Shown here piece by piece: positions 42,593-52,426 of a stretch of DNA of 64,000 nucleotides. The notes beneath the pieces are model-generated. The model worked only from the letters and a program-made list of their open reading frames with translations, was not told where the DNA came from and did no database searches. Made by a program: the position numbers and the translations under genes. Each line of letters begins with the position of its first letter. Position 1 is the first letter of the stretch. The stretch is from Nitrospira japonica. GTDB taxonomy: Bacteria; Nitrospirota; Nitrospiria; Nitrospirales; Nitrospiraceae. The stretch spans positions 558,001 to 622,000 of the forward strand of contig NZ_LT828648.1 in the NCBI RefSeq assembly GCF_900169565.1. The letters are read 5' to 3'.

Positions 42593-44389
42593 TCATGGGG
42601 ACTGACACGAAAGGGTGTTCCACCTTTTTGAATGATCCAGCAGGAAGCCTTTTGTCATCAAATACCTCATGATCTCGCGGACGTTGTCTTCCGGATCGCA
42701 GTGCGTCGTCTCAAGCGTGATGTCCGGAGCAAGGGGCTCCTCGTACAGATCGTCGATCCCGGTAAATCCTTTCAACTCACCGCGACGCGCCTTCGCATAC
42801 ATCCCCTTCGTGTCGCGTTGCTCGCACACCTCGAGCGGCGTGCTCACGAATACTTCCACGAGATGCTCCGGCCCGACCATATTACGCACTTCATCGCGTG
42901 TCGCTCTGTACGGGCTCACCGCGGCACACACGACCGCCCCGCCGTGACGAACCACTTCAGCCGCCACAAAGCCCAGGCGTCGGACGTTGGTGTCGCGGTC
43001 CTCTTTGCTGAATCCCAATCCCTTGGAAAGATGAGTGCGCACCACGTCGCCGTCGAGCACGGTGACCTGCCGTCCATGCTCGAGAAGCTGCTGCGTCAAA
43101 ATATCCGCCGTGGTCGACTTACCTGCCCCGCTCAGGCCGGTGAACCAGATACAGAATCCCCAGCGATGCTTGGGCGGATAGGTTTCAGACAGAATCGCGG
43201 CGACCTCAGGCCTCGTAAACCACGTCGGCAATGCCTTTCCATTGTTGAGATAGTCTTCCCGCACCTGCGACTCAGAGATAGTCACGGCACGCCTGGTTTT
43301 TGGCGCTCGCGATTGTTCCTCGTACCGCCACTCGTCCGGCAGGTACACAAGCTCCTGAAACGGCAGCATGGTCACCCCGATCTCGTCACTAAAACGCTCC
43401 ATCAATTCCTGAGCCTCGTACGGGGCATAGAAAGGCCTGCCGGTAGAGTGGCTCCCCGGGCTCGCGTGATCTCGATGGACGATGAAGTGGTTGGCGCCGT
43501 AATTGCGCCTGATAATGGCATGCCACAAGGCTTCCCGTGGGCCTCCGAACCGCGTGGCCAAGTCGAGCAACCCAAGAACGATTCGCTTGTGGCTGTAGTA
43601 GCGCTCGGCCATCGTCTGATACGTGCGCACGCACGTGTATTGATCGACATCGCCGGGTTTGGCCATCCCGACGATGGGGTGCAGCAACAACACTCCGTCC
43701 TTTTCCTGAACGGCGCGTTTCGTAAACTCTTCGTCCGCCCGATGCAGCGGATGTCTTGCTTGAAACGCGACGACATTCGCGTACCCCAACGAGTGCAATT
43801 TCTTCCGCGTTTGTTCCGGTGTTAAACGGATGTCCCGGAAACCGTACTGGGTCGGCAACCGCAACACCCGGATGCGACCGGATATATTGAGGCCGCCCCA
43901 CCCGGACATCTCGGCGATCATGGGATGGCGCACATCTCGCGTGCCGAATACCCGTTCGCCGACCGCCGTGCGATCCCACTCGTAAACCTCTTCGATCATC
44001 ATTGTGGCAAGAAGTTCATTCTTTTGATTTCGCAGCCCGATCTCCTTGTCCAATGCGATCGCAGCGGTCGCTTTCACCGAGAGGGTGATAGGAATCGGGA
44101 AGACTGCTCCGCCGGCCAGTCGCATCTCTTCCACGACCCCGTGATAATCCTGACTATTCATGAAACGGTTCAGCGGTGAAAAGGCACCGACCGCGAGAAG
44201 TTCGAGATCACAGAGCGCTCGGGGGGAGAGTTGGACATATGGAAGGTGGCGTGCCCGCAACGTCAACTCATCACGTTCCTCGTCCGGCACAAGCAAGTCG
44301 ACGAGCTTACCCCCGTACGGTGTGACGAGAGAGGCACACTTCACTGCGGTCTCCGCGTCGAATGCCTGCATGGTCTTCCCCCAACTCAT
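42593..44389 (-). CDS. Fused ATP sulfurylase / APS kinase
   Basis: A 598-residue bifunctional enzyme for making PAPS from sulfate and ATP in two steps. The N-terminal PUA-like domain and sulfurylase domain cover about 1-395 (VGAFSPLNRFM, LLHPIVGMAKPGDV, IRRNYGANHFIV). The APS kinase domain begins near 408 with Walker A GLSGAGKSTT, followed by DGDVVR, FSKEDRDTNVRR and AAVSPYR. The sulfurylase active-site box reads QARHPLHRAD (210-219) in place of QTRNPxHRxH, and GRDHAG reads HRDHAS (306-311), so this half may be divergent or inactive. A sulfotransferase gene ends 3 bp upstream. Confidence 0.9.
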   Translation of the reverse strand: MSWGKTMQAFDAETAVKCASLVTPYGGKLVDLLVPDEERDELTLRARHLPYVQLSPRALCDLELLAVGAFSPLNRFMNSQDYHGVVEEMRLAGGAVFPIPITLSVKATAAIALDKEIGLRNQKNELLATMMIEEVYEWDRTAVGERVFGTRDVRHPMIAEMSGWGGLNISGRIRVLRLPTQYGFRDIRLTPEQTRKKLHSLGYANVVAFQARHPLHRADEEFTKRAVQEKDGVLLLHPIVGMAKPGDVDQYTCVRTYQTMAERYYSHKRIVLGLLDLATRFGGPREALWHAIIRRNYGANHFIVHRDHASPGSHSTGRPFYAPYEAQELMERFSDEIGVTMLPFQELVYLPDEWRYEEQSRAPKTRRAVTISESQVREDYLNNGKALPTWFTRPEVAAILSETYPPKHRWGFCIWFTGLSGAGKSTTADILTQQLLEHGRQVTVLDGDVVRTHLSKGLGFSKEDRDTNVRRLGFVAAEVVRHGGAVVCAAVSPYRATRDEVRNMVGPEHLVEVFVSTPLEVCEQRDTKGMYAKARRGELKGFTGIDDLYEEPLAPDITLETTHCDPEDNVREIMRYLMTKGFLLDHSKRWNTLSCQSP

Positions 44390-44392
44390 GCG

Positions 44393-45292
44393 TTAGTCAT
44401 GCGGATAGAATTGCTTGTTGAGCGGTTCCAGTAGGGGCCGGATGGATTGGATTTCCGTGTAATGCAGATCCTTCCACTTATCCGGACGAGGCGCTGAGCC
44501 TCCCGTGGTGTATACGCGTCTCTGGATTGAATCGAGCTGTGCCGTGAAGTACTTCGATGGAGGCAATTCACAGAATTTCCAAATCGTGTCGTACTCCACG
44601 TGTGGTCTTACGAGCAGATCTTCATGTCGGACCGCAATGTATCTGCCCTGGCAGTGCTCATTCAGATCTGTCCAAGCGGTTGCATTTGCCTCCATCCATT
44701 GAAACGCGCAAATATCCACCAGCTCTTTTCCAATCCAGCGTTGCCACCCCGGCGGAACGAGGTAATGCCATCTGTTGAATGACCACGCCGCATGATCGGT
44801 CCTTGACCACACTTTCCACCCTTCCATCAATGAACTCACGGCGTCCTCGCCTCGTCGAATCACAAAAATAAACTTGGCGTCCGGAAACAGGCGTGCGAGG
44901 AACGGAATCCGCAGGCAATTTGCCGGGGTTTTTTCGACCAGCCGAATGGGGGGAGTTTTGTATGCGTCTACGATCGGGCGCTGCATGAGTTTACGCGGCA
45001 CGAACTGCCATACGGCTCGATCCTTCAGATACTCTTTGTTATGGGCCAGGGAATATAAGGCGCTCTGCACCTGGTTCCTCACCGCAGCCGAGGGACACTC
45101 CGTCACCCGATCTCCGTGTTCCGCATGTATGGGGTAGTGCTTGTACCAAACATCCTGGGCTTCGACGTAGAGGCTCCAGAGAGACGGATGGCGCGAGAGG
45201 GTTTCGAAAAGAAGCGTGGTCCCAGACCGGTTGCATCCGATGACGAAAATGGGTTGCGTGATCAATGGTGTGTCCTCTTGCGTTGGGCTCAT
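44393..45292 (-). CDS. Sulfotransferase family protein
   Basis: A 299-residue PAPS-dependent sulfotransferase. The 5'-phosphosulfate-binding loop is FVIGCNRSGTTLLFETLSRHP at about 17-37, and the 3'-phosphate-binding part is FVIRRGEDAVSSLMEGWKVW near 150. It ends with LNKQFYPHD. The ATG at 45292 (MSPTQEDTPLIT) is chosen, since upstream codons look untranslated. Substrate unknown; surface polysaccharide or lipid is plausible. It uses the product of the enzyme encoded directly downstream. Confidence 0.85.
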   Translation of the reverse strand: MSPTQEDTPLITQPIFVIGCNRSGTTLLFETLSRHPSLWSLYVEAQDVWYKHYPIHAEHGDRVTECPSAAVRNQVQSALYSLAHNKEYLKDRAVWQFVPRKLMQRPIVDAYKTPPIRLVEKTPANCLRIPFLARLFPDAKFIFVIRRGEDAVSSLMEGWKVWSRTDHAAWSFNRWHYLVPPGWQRWIGKELVDICAFQWMEANATAWTDLNEHCQGRYIAVRHEDLLVRPHVEYDTIWKFCELPPSKYFTAQLDSIQRRVYTTGGSAPRPDKWKDLHYTEIQSIRPLLEPLNKQFYPHD

Positions 45293-45329
45293 CTGCGCGG
45301 CTCCCCGGACTTCCCCTGCATCGCGAGCT

Positions 45330-46007
45330 TCAGTGCACGCTTCTCTCATGGAGCGAGGCGCTTTCAGGGATCTCGATGTAGGTGAGGAGGTTATCGCACG
45401 ATTGACTGATGAGCTGATAACAGTGGTCGAATTGCTCGAGCGTTCCGCCATAGGGGTCGGGGATATGCGTCAACACTCCGCGACGAAAACTGCTGAGGAG
45501 CGAGACCTTTCCTTGTGCCTCGGGATATGTCGCCAGCAGACTCTGCCGCTGTGAGTAATCCATGACCAGGATCAGGTCGGCTTGACGGATCAGGTCCCTG
45601 CTGATGGGTGTCGTTCTGTGCCCTTCGAGAGCTAAACCGTATTGTCGGGCAATTGTTTCGGCCACCGCGTTTGCCGTATGTCCCGGCGTGGTATCTAATC
45701 CGCCCGAGAACACTCTCAACTGATTCTTCCCCTTGAGCTTCGATTTCATGTACGCCTCCGCCAACGGGCTTCGACAAATGTTGCCCTTACAGACGAAGAA
45801 TACACTGTGAACCGGACGAGGCCGGTTTGCGATAATCGTATCGTCCTGCCTCCACATCCAGATCGCAATCCTCCTCAACACTTTGACTCTTAGAATATGG
45901 AGTAATCCGGTCAGCGCCCGCAGAGGGACGATGAGCGTGAGGTACACGACCTTTCGAATGACACGGCGCAGCACCTGATCGACTGTTTCCAAACGTTCAA
46001 TCAACAT
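45330..46007 (-). CDS. LMW protein-tyrosine phosphatase with N-terminal extension (paralogue 2)
   Basis: 225 residues; P-loop VCKGNICRSP and acid loop DPYGG as in paralogue 1, and the same ~70-residue N-terminal extension (VYLTLIVPLRALTGLLHILRV). The nucleotide sequence around the P-loop is nearly the same as at 39960-40060, so the duplication is fairly recent. It is the first gene of the run phosphatase, sulfotransferase, PAPS synthetase, suggesting control of a sulfated surface polymer. Confidence 0.88.
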   Translation of the reverse strand: MLIERLETVDQVLRRVIRKVVYLTLIVPLRALTGLLHILRVKVLRRIAIWMWRQDDTIIANRPRPVHSVFFVCKGNICRSPLAEAYMKSKLKGKNQLRVFSGGLDTTPGHTANAVAETIARQYGLALEGHRTTPISRDLIRQADLILVMDYSQRQSLLATYPEAQGKVSLLSSFRRGVLTHIPDPYGGTLEQFDHCYQLISQSCDNLLTYIEIPESASLHERSVH

Positions 46008-46339
46008 ATGGCCACCTCATAAAGATGATGCATACTTCTTTGAGCGATTGAACCGATCGAGATCTCGCACCACATGGATGACAGCGTACCGGATCCGGCT
46101 CGAATCCATGTCACGGGTTGATGAGTTCCGTGCAAACTTTTGGGAAACATATGATTACGGTTCGGTTACGGGATCGACCGGGCGTGTCAGGAGGGCAACC
46201 GGTAGGCCTGGCGTGGATTAGGAATGGCCTCGAAACACACCATTAACACTCTGGCAACCCATGGTTTACAGGCTGCGTTCACCATGAGCACGACTGTCGC
46301 AGATCAGTGGTGTGAGGTCGGAGTTCAGGCGGAGTCGTC
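46008..46339. other. Divergent non-coding region
   Basis: 332 bp upstream of both the phosphatase operon and the next plus-strand gene. I see no strong promoter hexamers or repeats. Confidence 0.45.
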
Positions 46340-46708
46340 ATGACACTTATTCGCAACGTATGCCTCGTCGTGCTTTGCGTCGTCCTGTCCGGGCTGGAGC
46401 CACATCTCGAGCAGTCTGCGTCCGCGAACGATGTCGGCATGCGAGTAGAAACAGCCCTCAGGGAGGCCGCGAAAGACGTCGATCACCGGCATCGCGAATC
46501 TACCGACCGCGCGATTCTCGACATTACCTATTTGATCGAGCAGTCCTGGAAGGCCAAAGAACACTCTCGCGATGGAGCCAGGAAGGATTATGCCGCGCAA
46601 GCGCGGGCGCTCATCGTGCGGGAAGCCAGGATGGGACACCTCGACATCGTGAAAACCGGTTCCGTGCTGAAGCTTCTGGAAGAGTTGCTGTCCGATCAAG
46701 CGGGATGA
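46340..46708 (+). CDS. Secreted hypothetical protein (122 aa)
   Basis: Signal peptide NVCLVVLCVVLSGLEPHLEQSASA; mature part helical and charged (VETALREAAKDVDHRHRESTD, ILDITYLIEQSWKAKEHSRDGARKDY). No family recognised. Converges with the CHAD gene, stops 7 bp apart. Confidence 0.65.
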   Translation: MTLIRNVCLVVLCVVLSGLEPHLEQSASANDVGMRVETALREAAKDVDHRHRESTDRAILDITYLIEQSWKAKEHSRDGARKDYAAQARALIVREARMGHLDIVKTGSVLKLLEELLSDQAG

Positions 46709-46715
46709 CGATCGG

Positions 46716-48191
46716 TCAACTCCAGGTGTGGTTGCCGCGTTTCTTCAGGCGTTTCCATCGAGACCACAACTCCGCTCGCACCTCCTGACGACGCTGTTTG
46801 GCCCGCGCGGCAAGGAGGCCTGCCGTAAAGGCAGCCTGTCGCCTGCCCTGGTATTTCAGCAGTCCTTCGACATAGCGTTCGGCTAGGACTGCGTCTTGAT
46901 GCGTACCCAGCAAGTCCTGAAATCGTGCGGCGCACTTGATAAAGCGACCTATCCCCTTCCCATCGCCGGCCTGCGCCAGTTCCGCGGCGTACCGCGCTCG
47001 TTTCGTGAGGATTCTGACGTGATGCAGTTCAGCGTTTGACGGGTTCGCATTGAGATGCCGCACGGCCTTGCGAAGCGTGCGAAACTGACGGGCCGCTGCA
47101 TCGGTGAACGTGTACTTCGGGTCGGTGACGGTCGGCGATTCAGCCGCATCGCGCAGTTTGCTGATGAACCCAAAGTATCGCGCGGTCCGCATTTCGCTCA
47201 GCAGCCTCTGGCGGGCTAGTTCTCGATCGCTCTGAAGGTGCCGCAGGAACGGTTCGAGCGGGCGGCGGTCGCGGGCTTTGAGTTGTTCGGATTCTGCCCT
47301 GAAATATTCCATTTGCACGTCCAGATTTCGCACAAGGGCAAATATGTCGCCGAGCCACTTGAGTCCGGGCAGAAGAGGTTCAGTCCAATCTGGTGAGGTC
47401 GCCTTTCGGACGGCCTTCAGGAGAGTCCGCATCCGCCTGGCCGCGACGCGTATGCGATGAACGTCGTTCATGTCCCCGCAGAGACGAACGGCGGGATCGC
47501 ACTGTTTGAGCGTATCCAGTTGACGGATCAAGCCATGACGGATGGAGTCGAGCATCGAGGCATCCCCGTCGGAGTCATCCGGCGCATGGCACGCCAGCGA
47601 CAACGCTCGAAACAATTTTGGCCTTCCATCATGGGGACGCGCTCCCGCTCCATACAGCGTTGAGGCGAGTGTTTCGATCTCCGTATCGTTTCCATGCAAG
47701 GACTCAATCTCGAGTTCCTTGAATTGTTGGATGACAGACCCTTGACGAAGGACCGACACCGAATCCAATACCACTTCTATCCGGTTACGCTTGCCATCGA
47801 GCAGGCACACTCCCGTGCGCGACGTCCGCAACTCCGCGATGGGAACCAGATGCTTCCCCTCGTGAAGCACAATCAGGGCATCGGCAAATTGGGCCGGCGG
47901 TGTCGCTGAGGATTCCCGCAATTCCAACTCTCGCCGTGCTCCATGGACGGGAGGCAATTTCATCTGCCAGACCGCCGATCCATGGTCGAGACGGCGGCGC
48001 AGGGTAATGCTCGAACGAGCCAGACAATGATCCAATGTATCGAAATAGGTGGAGGTAAACACGCGTCGAGGCAGCGGGCGTCCCGATAAGGCCGGCAGCC
48101 TGAAATCGGCTTCCACGGAAAGCTTCTTTTCCGTTTCTACCACTGACTTGAGAGGGATGACGGAAGTCGGTGGAGGCGAAACCTTGAGCAT
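46716..48191 (-). CDS. CYTH-CHAD domain protein
   Basis: A 491-residue protein. The N-terminal CYTH domain carries ExExK as ETEKK (VVETEKKLSVEADF), then YFDTLDHCLARSSITLRRR and other tunnel-facing charges; CYTH enzymes hydrolyse inorganic triphosphate. The C-terminal CHAD domain has conserved histidines: DMNDVHRIRVAARRMRTLLKAV and ELHHVRILTKRARYAAEL. CHAD domains bind polyphosphate. The ATG at 48191 (MLKVSPPPTS) is more likely than the frame's first start. Confidence 0.88.
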   Translation of the reverse strand: MLKVSPPPTSVIPLKSVVETEKKLSVEADFRLPALSGRPLPRRVFTSTYFDTLDHCLARSSITLRRRLDHGSAVWQMKLPPVHGARRELELRESSATPPAQFADALIVLHEGKHLVPIAELRTSRTGVCLLDGKRNRIEVVLDSVSVLRQGSVIQQFKELEIESLHGNDTEIETLASTLYGAGARPHDGRPKLFRALSLACHAPDDSDGDASMLDSIRHGLIRQLDTLKQCDPAVRLCGDMNDVHRIRVAARRMRTLLKAVRKATSPDWTEPLLPGLKWLGDIFALVRNLDVQMEYFRAESEQLKARDRRPLEPFLRHLQSDRELARQRLLSEMRTARYFGFISKLRDAAESPTVTDPKYTFTDAAARQFRTLRKAVRHLNANPSNAELHHVRILTKRARYAAELAQAGDGKGIGRFIKCAARFQDLLGTHQDAVLAERYVEGLLKYQGRRQAAFTAGLLAARAKQRRQEVRAELWSRWKRLKKRGNHTWS

Positions 48192-48467
48192 GGGTGAAAC
48201 CCTATTGTAGTGTCTCCGTTTAATTTTTGCAGAACGGCATGCGGCGCGCAACTGTCGTTACCCCCTGGAGAGCAGGCATAGCCAAACAGGGCGGCACCCC
48301 ATTCTCTTGGATGATTTCCTCTGCGCAATGGAGTATCCTCCGTCTACAGAAGCTGATCATTGCTTAGTGAACTCCTCTCTCGTCCGGCTCGCACATCGTT
48401 CCGACGATGGCCAACAATCCGAGCCGGCATTGGACATCAGACACAGCGCACACCAAAGGAGTGCCCC

Positions 48468-48926
48468 ATGCCTCGCTATTCATCTTTCTTGCTGGTAGTG
48501 ATCGGTGTTCTCTCTCTCAATGGCTGCGCGATGTACACGTCACCCTCCACCTATTTCGCCGATCGTTCGGCGAGAAAGGATATCGCCGCGCAAGCGAAGG
48601 ATGCGAATCAGGTCCAAACCTTGCTCAATCTGATCACGATGATGGAAACCAGCGCGAAAGGCGCGGAGGGCGGGAAGGGCTACGATCAGCCGTTCCGCGA
48701 TCTGCATAACCAATTTCATGCGTATGACAAAGAGTTCTGTTCATTGGACAAAGCAACACGGGCGAAGCCTGCCTATGATCTGGCGGTGACACACAACAAG
48801 GAGTTGTGGGCGATTTTCCTCCGTACGTGGAAGTTCAAGGACGACCAGCCTCAGCGCCAACAGCACGTTGCCCTGTTCGCCGCTGAAGTCAAAGAGTTGC
48901 GCGAGACCATTGAGGCCTTGAAGTAA
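48468..48926 (+). CDS. Small lipoprotein (152 aa)
   Basis: Lipobox LNGC in SSFLLVVIGVLSLNGCAMYTSPS. Mature protein helical and rich in Lys/Gln/Ala; AKDANQVQTLLNLITMMETSAKGAEG. AAAGGAG lies 5 bp before the ATG at 48468. No family recognised. Lies 47 bp before the haem peroxidase gene on the same strand and could be in its operon. Confidence 0.65.
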   Translation: MPRYSSFLLVVIGVLSLNGCAMYTSPSTYFADRSARKDIAAQAKDANQVQTLLNLITMMETSAKGAEGGKGYDQPFRDLHNQFHAYDKEFCSLDKATRAKPAYDLAVTHNKELWAIFLRTWKFKDDQPQRQQHVALFAAEVKELRETIEALK

Positions 48927-48973
48927 CGCCGGCCGCACGAGCGCGCTTCAGAAAACCGGACATACGGTGAGGA

Positions 48974-51958
48974 ATGAACATGATATGTCAAGCTGTCGAG
49001 CGAGCCCGTTCGCATAAAATCTTCTCCTGGTGGTTGTTTTTATTCACGCTCGCATCCGGGGGCTGCGCCTCCCTAGACCCGGGTGAATTGACCTCTTGCG
49101 TCAAATACACCTGGAGATTCCAACGGCCAATACCCGACGATCCAGCCCTGCGATTTCTCGGCAAGGTCCGGGAGGAAACCGCTCGTTGTCGCGGCGGGGA
49201 GGACGCCGTTGCGCTGAGACGCCTCCCCTGGGTGGACTGGCAGAACTATTGGGCCACGGGAGACGCGACGTCGAGGTCGTATGGCCCGGCCGGTGGGATT
49301 GGACATCTGCTGCCGAACGGACGTGGAATCGACGGAGCATTGCTCGATCTGACGTATCAACGACTGGAAATGATCAAGTTCAACCTCTTCGACAACAGCG
49401 GCACGTATGAGAAATACATGCGACTCCTGGGAGATCCAGCCGGTGTCTTTCACGACCCTTATGACGAAATGAGAGTTCCCGAAAAGACGCCATTATCCGG
49501 AACAGCCGCCAATCCCGAATATGCCAGGCTCACTGCGCACGGATTGACGGTCCATGCAGATGGGACCCAAGAGTGTCACGGCGAATTGATTCGATTCCGC
49601 GATCGGAACGGCTACTGCAACGACGTATTCAACCCGCTCATGGGCTCGACCAATCAGCCGTTGGCCCGGAACGTCCAATTCGAGGCTGCCACATTCCTCG
49701 ATCTGGATGATCAGAAGATCAGCCGCGAAACCAGGAATCGACATGACCATCGGCTCTCGCTCTACAAGCCCAACCCGCAGTTGATCAGCAGGAAGCTCTT
49801 CACTCGGGATCAGTCCACGTCGGAGAACTGCCATGAGGGACGCGGATCGGCGACCGAACCTTCGACCTGTCACTATGAGAAAGCCACCTGGTTCAACGTC
49901 CTCGCCGCGTTTTGGATTCAATTCATGACCCACGATTGGTTCTCTCATCTCGACGAAGGACGGAACTCATCGACCATGATGGGCATGGGATGCACCGAGG
50001 AACTGGCGAAGACCATCCACTGTCGCCCCGGCGATCAGACCGGTCAGGCGTTGGTCCACACCGAAGATCCGGGCACGTTTCGAATCGGGGATAAGGAGCA
50101 TCTGAAAAAGGCCCACAAAACGACGTTGAATCGGGTAACCGCATGGTGGGATGCCTCGCAAATTTATGGGTACGACGAGACCTCCACGCTGCGCGCCAAG
50201 AAGGATCCGGCCGATGCCGCCAGACTCTTGATGCGGCAGGTCGGTGAACAACCTCAGGAGAGCAGGAAACAAGAGGGATGGAAGCAGGGATACCTTCCGG
50301 TGCTCGATCAATCGGATCGGGGGCACATGAATCCGGCCTGGGAAGGCCAGGAGGCGACCGCCTTTCCGGACAACTGGTCCATCGGGCTCAGCTTCTTTCA
50401 TAACCTCTTTGCCCGCGAGCACAACAAGTTCGTGGAGGTCTTTCATCAGCAGGATCCCGAGAAAGATAGCGGATTGCGCCGGCCCGAGCATCCGGATGCT
50501 CCCGTGCCGTACAAGGATGTCACCCCCCGAGAGCTCTTCGAGATCGCGCGGCTCGTGGTGTCGGCCGAGATCGCCAAGATTCATACGATCGAATGGACCA
50601 CGCAGCTGTTGTATGACGAGCCCCTCGACAAGGGGATGAATGCGCAATGGTCCGGCCTGTTCGAAAGCTTCCCGGCCGTGGCCTCAGCCATGTCGAATTC
50701 GATGAAAGATCTGAAGAAGTCAGGAGACGTCGCAGAGGCCAATCTCAAGTATTCGGCTTACGCAGCCGGCCCCGGCATCTTTGGATTAGGTAATGCCATT
50801 CACAGCTGCTGGCACGTCTTCTTCTGTCCCGACAAATGGAACTTCACGGACCTCAACGATATCAACGGAGGCACGCACCATTTCGGATCGCCGTTCAACT
50901 TTCCCGAAGAATTCATTTCGGTGTATCGGTTGCATCCGATGCTGCCCGACTTGCTGGAATACAGAGACATGAGCCAGCCGGACCGGATCGTTCAGACAAT
51001 GCCGGTGGTGGATAGCTTCCGAAAGAAGGCGACCGGGGTCATGGAGCATACCGGCCTGGCCAACTGGGCCTTGTCGATGGGTCGGCAGCGCCTCGGCGCC
51101 CTGACGCTGATGAATCACCCGCAATTTCTCCAGAATCTGCCGATCGACGCCAACGGGGGCCGGATCGACGTGGCCGCGCTCGACATCATCCGGGACAGGG
51201 AACGAGGCATTCCGAGGTTCAATGAGTTTCGCCGGCAATACGGGCTTCGGACGTTGACGAGCTTCGACGATTTCATCGATCACAGTCTCGAGGAATCCGC
51301 GAAACACGACCCGGCCAAACAGCGAGAGCTCGATCGACAGCGAGACATGGTCGCCCGGCTCAGAGAGGTGTACGGATCGCACGTCTGCCACAAGTTCAAA
51401 CTCGTGGACGGCAAGCAAGAACCCAACAGGATTACGGATGCGCAGGTGAACGAGGACGGGACGCCGATCGATGACTGTCTGGGGGCTGCGGACGGCGCCA
51501 CGATCGACAACATCGAAGACCTCGATACCATCGTGGGCTGGCTCGCTGAACCCGTTCGGCCGCACGGCTTTGCGATCTCAGAGACGCAATTCCAGGTCTT
51601 CATTCTCAATGCGTCACGGCGGCTGTTCAGCGACCGTTTCTTTACGTCCAGTTTCCGGCCCGAATTCTACTCGCATCTGGGCGTCGAATGGGTCATGAAT
51701 AACGGGCCGGCGGGTCGATGCGTGGAACGGTCGTGGCTCTTGTTCGAGAAAGTCGATCCCTCGCCGCTCAAGTGCATCTTGCGTCGGACGATCCCCGAAT
51801 TGGAGCAAGAACTCGAACACGTGGTCAACGCGTTCGATCCATGGGCGCGCGACCGAGGGCGTTACTATGACTTGCGGTGGAAAGCGCGTGAGGGCGCGGC
51901 GTCAGACGACGCATTCGTCGAAGCAACCAATACAAGTGCGCGCGAGAATCGCAAATAA
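48974..51958 (+). CDS. Animal-type haem peroxidase (994 aa), lipoprotein
   Basis: A large PF03098-type peroxidase. The signal peptide ends in a lipobox-like SGGC (LFTLASGGCASLD), so it is probably anchored in the envelope. Family signatures: distal His in IQFMTHDWFSHLDEG, SQIYGYDETSTLRAKKD, LSFFHNLFAREHNKFVEVF, ARLVVSAEIAKIHTIEWT, proximal region NAIHSCWHVFF and EFISVYRLHPMLPDLL, then RGIPRFNEFRRQYG. Bacterial members oxidise halides, fatty acids or phenols; the substrate here is not known. Longer than most bacterial members. Confidence 0.9.
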   Translation: MNMICQAVERARSHKIFSWWLFLFTLASGGCASLDPGELTSCVKYTWRFQRPIPDDPALRFLGKVREETARCRGGEDAVALRRLPWVDWQNYWATGDATSRSYGPAGGIGHLLPNGRGIDGALLDLTYQRLEMIKFNLFDNSGTYEKYMRLLGDPAGVFHDPYDEMRVPEKTPLSGTAANPEYARLTAHGLTVHADGTQECHGELIRFRDRNGYCNDVFNPLMGSTNQPLARNVQFEAATFLDLDDQKISRETRNRHDHRLSLYKPNPQLISRKLFTRDQSTSENCHEGRGSATEPSTCHYEKATWFNVLAAFWIQFMTHDWFSHLDEGRNSSTMMGMGCTEELAKTIHCRPGDQTGQALVHTEDPGTFRIGDKEHLKKAHKTTLNRVTAWWDASQIYGYDETSTLRAKKDPADAARLLMRQVGEQPQESRKQEGWKQGYLPVLDQSDRGHMNPAWEGQEATAFPDNWSIGLSFFHNLFAREHNKFVEVFHQQDPEKDSGLRRPEHPDAPVPYKDVTPRELFEIARLVVSAEIAKIHTIEWTTQLLYDEPLDKGMNAQWSGLFESFPAVASAMSNSMKDLKKSGDVAEANLKYSAYAAGPGIFGLGNAIHSCWHVFFCPDKWNFTDLNDINGGTHHFGSPFNFPEEFISVYRLHPMLPDLLEYRDMSQPDRIVQTMPVVDSFRKKATGVMEHTGLANWALSMGRQRLGALTLMNHPQFLQNLPIDANGGRIDVAALDIIRDRERGIPRFNEFRRQYGLRTLTSFDDFIDHSLEESAKHDPAKQRELDRQRDMVARLREVYGSHVCHKFKLVDGKQEPNRITDAQVNEDGTPIDDCLGAADGATIDNIEDLDTIVGWLAEPVRPHGFAISETQFQVFILNASRRLFSDRFFTSSFRPEFYSHLGVEWVMNNGPAGRCVERSWLLFEKVDPSPLKCILRRTIPELEQELEHVVNAFDPWARDRGRYYDLRWKAREGAASDDAFVEATNTSARENRK

Positions 51959-52009
51959 TGAAGGGATGTGAGTCGGCGGAGCGACGGGCGGTGATTGAAC
52001 GGCGCGATC

Positions 52010-52399
52010 ATGATACGGATCAAACGCGTGTACAGCGAAGTCGGCTCCCGGGACGGCATGAGGATTCTCGTGGACCGGGTTTGGCCCAGGGGTATCAGTA
52101 AAGACCGGGCCCACGTCGCTGAATGGCGAAAGGACCTGGCGCCGAGCACGACGCTTCGCAAATGGTTCGGGCATGAACCGGCCAGATGGACCGAATTTCG
52201 CAGGCGGTATCGAACGGAATTAGTCCGCTCGGGAATGATGGACGAGTTGCAAAAGTTGCGGCGCCTGTCGCGAAAGAGATCGATCACCCTTGTCTATGGC
52301 GCAGCCGACGAGACGCACAACCAGGCAGCGGCCTTAATGGACTTCATCACAAAGCCGGCCGGACCGCCATCGAGAGCACCCCGCCGTCGCCGAGCATGA
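52010..52399 (+). CDS. DUF488 family protein
   Basis: A 129-residue protein of the DUF488 / YeaO type: IKRVYSEVGSRDGMRILVDRVWPRGISKDRAHVAEWRKDLAPST, KWFGHEPARWTEFRRRY, and LVYGAADETHNQAAALMDF. Role uncharacterised. Follows the peroxidase gene by 51 bp. Confidence 0.88.
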   Translation: MIRIKRVYSEVGSRDGMRILVDRVWPRGISKDRAHVAEWRKDLAPSTTLRKWFGHEPARWTEFRRRYRTELVRSGMMDELQKLRRLSRKRSITLVYGAADETHNQAAALMDFITKPAGPPSRAPRRRRA

Positions 52400-52426
52400 C
52401 TCCCGCCGCACTCATCCCCCGCATGC

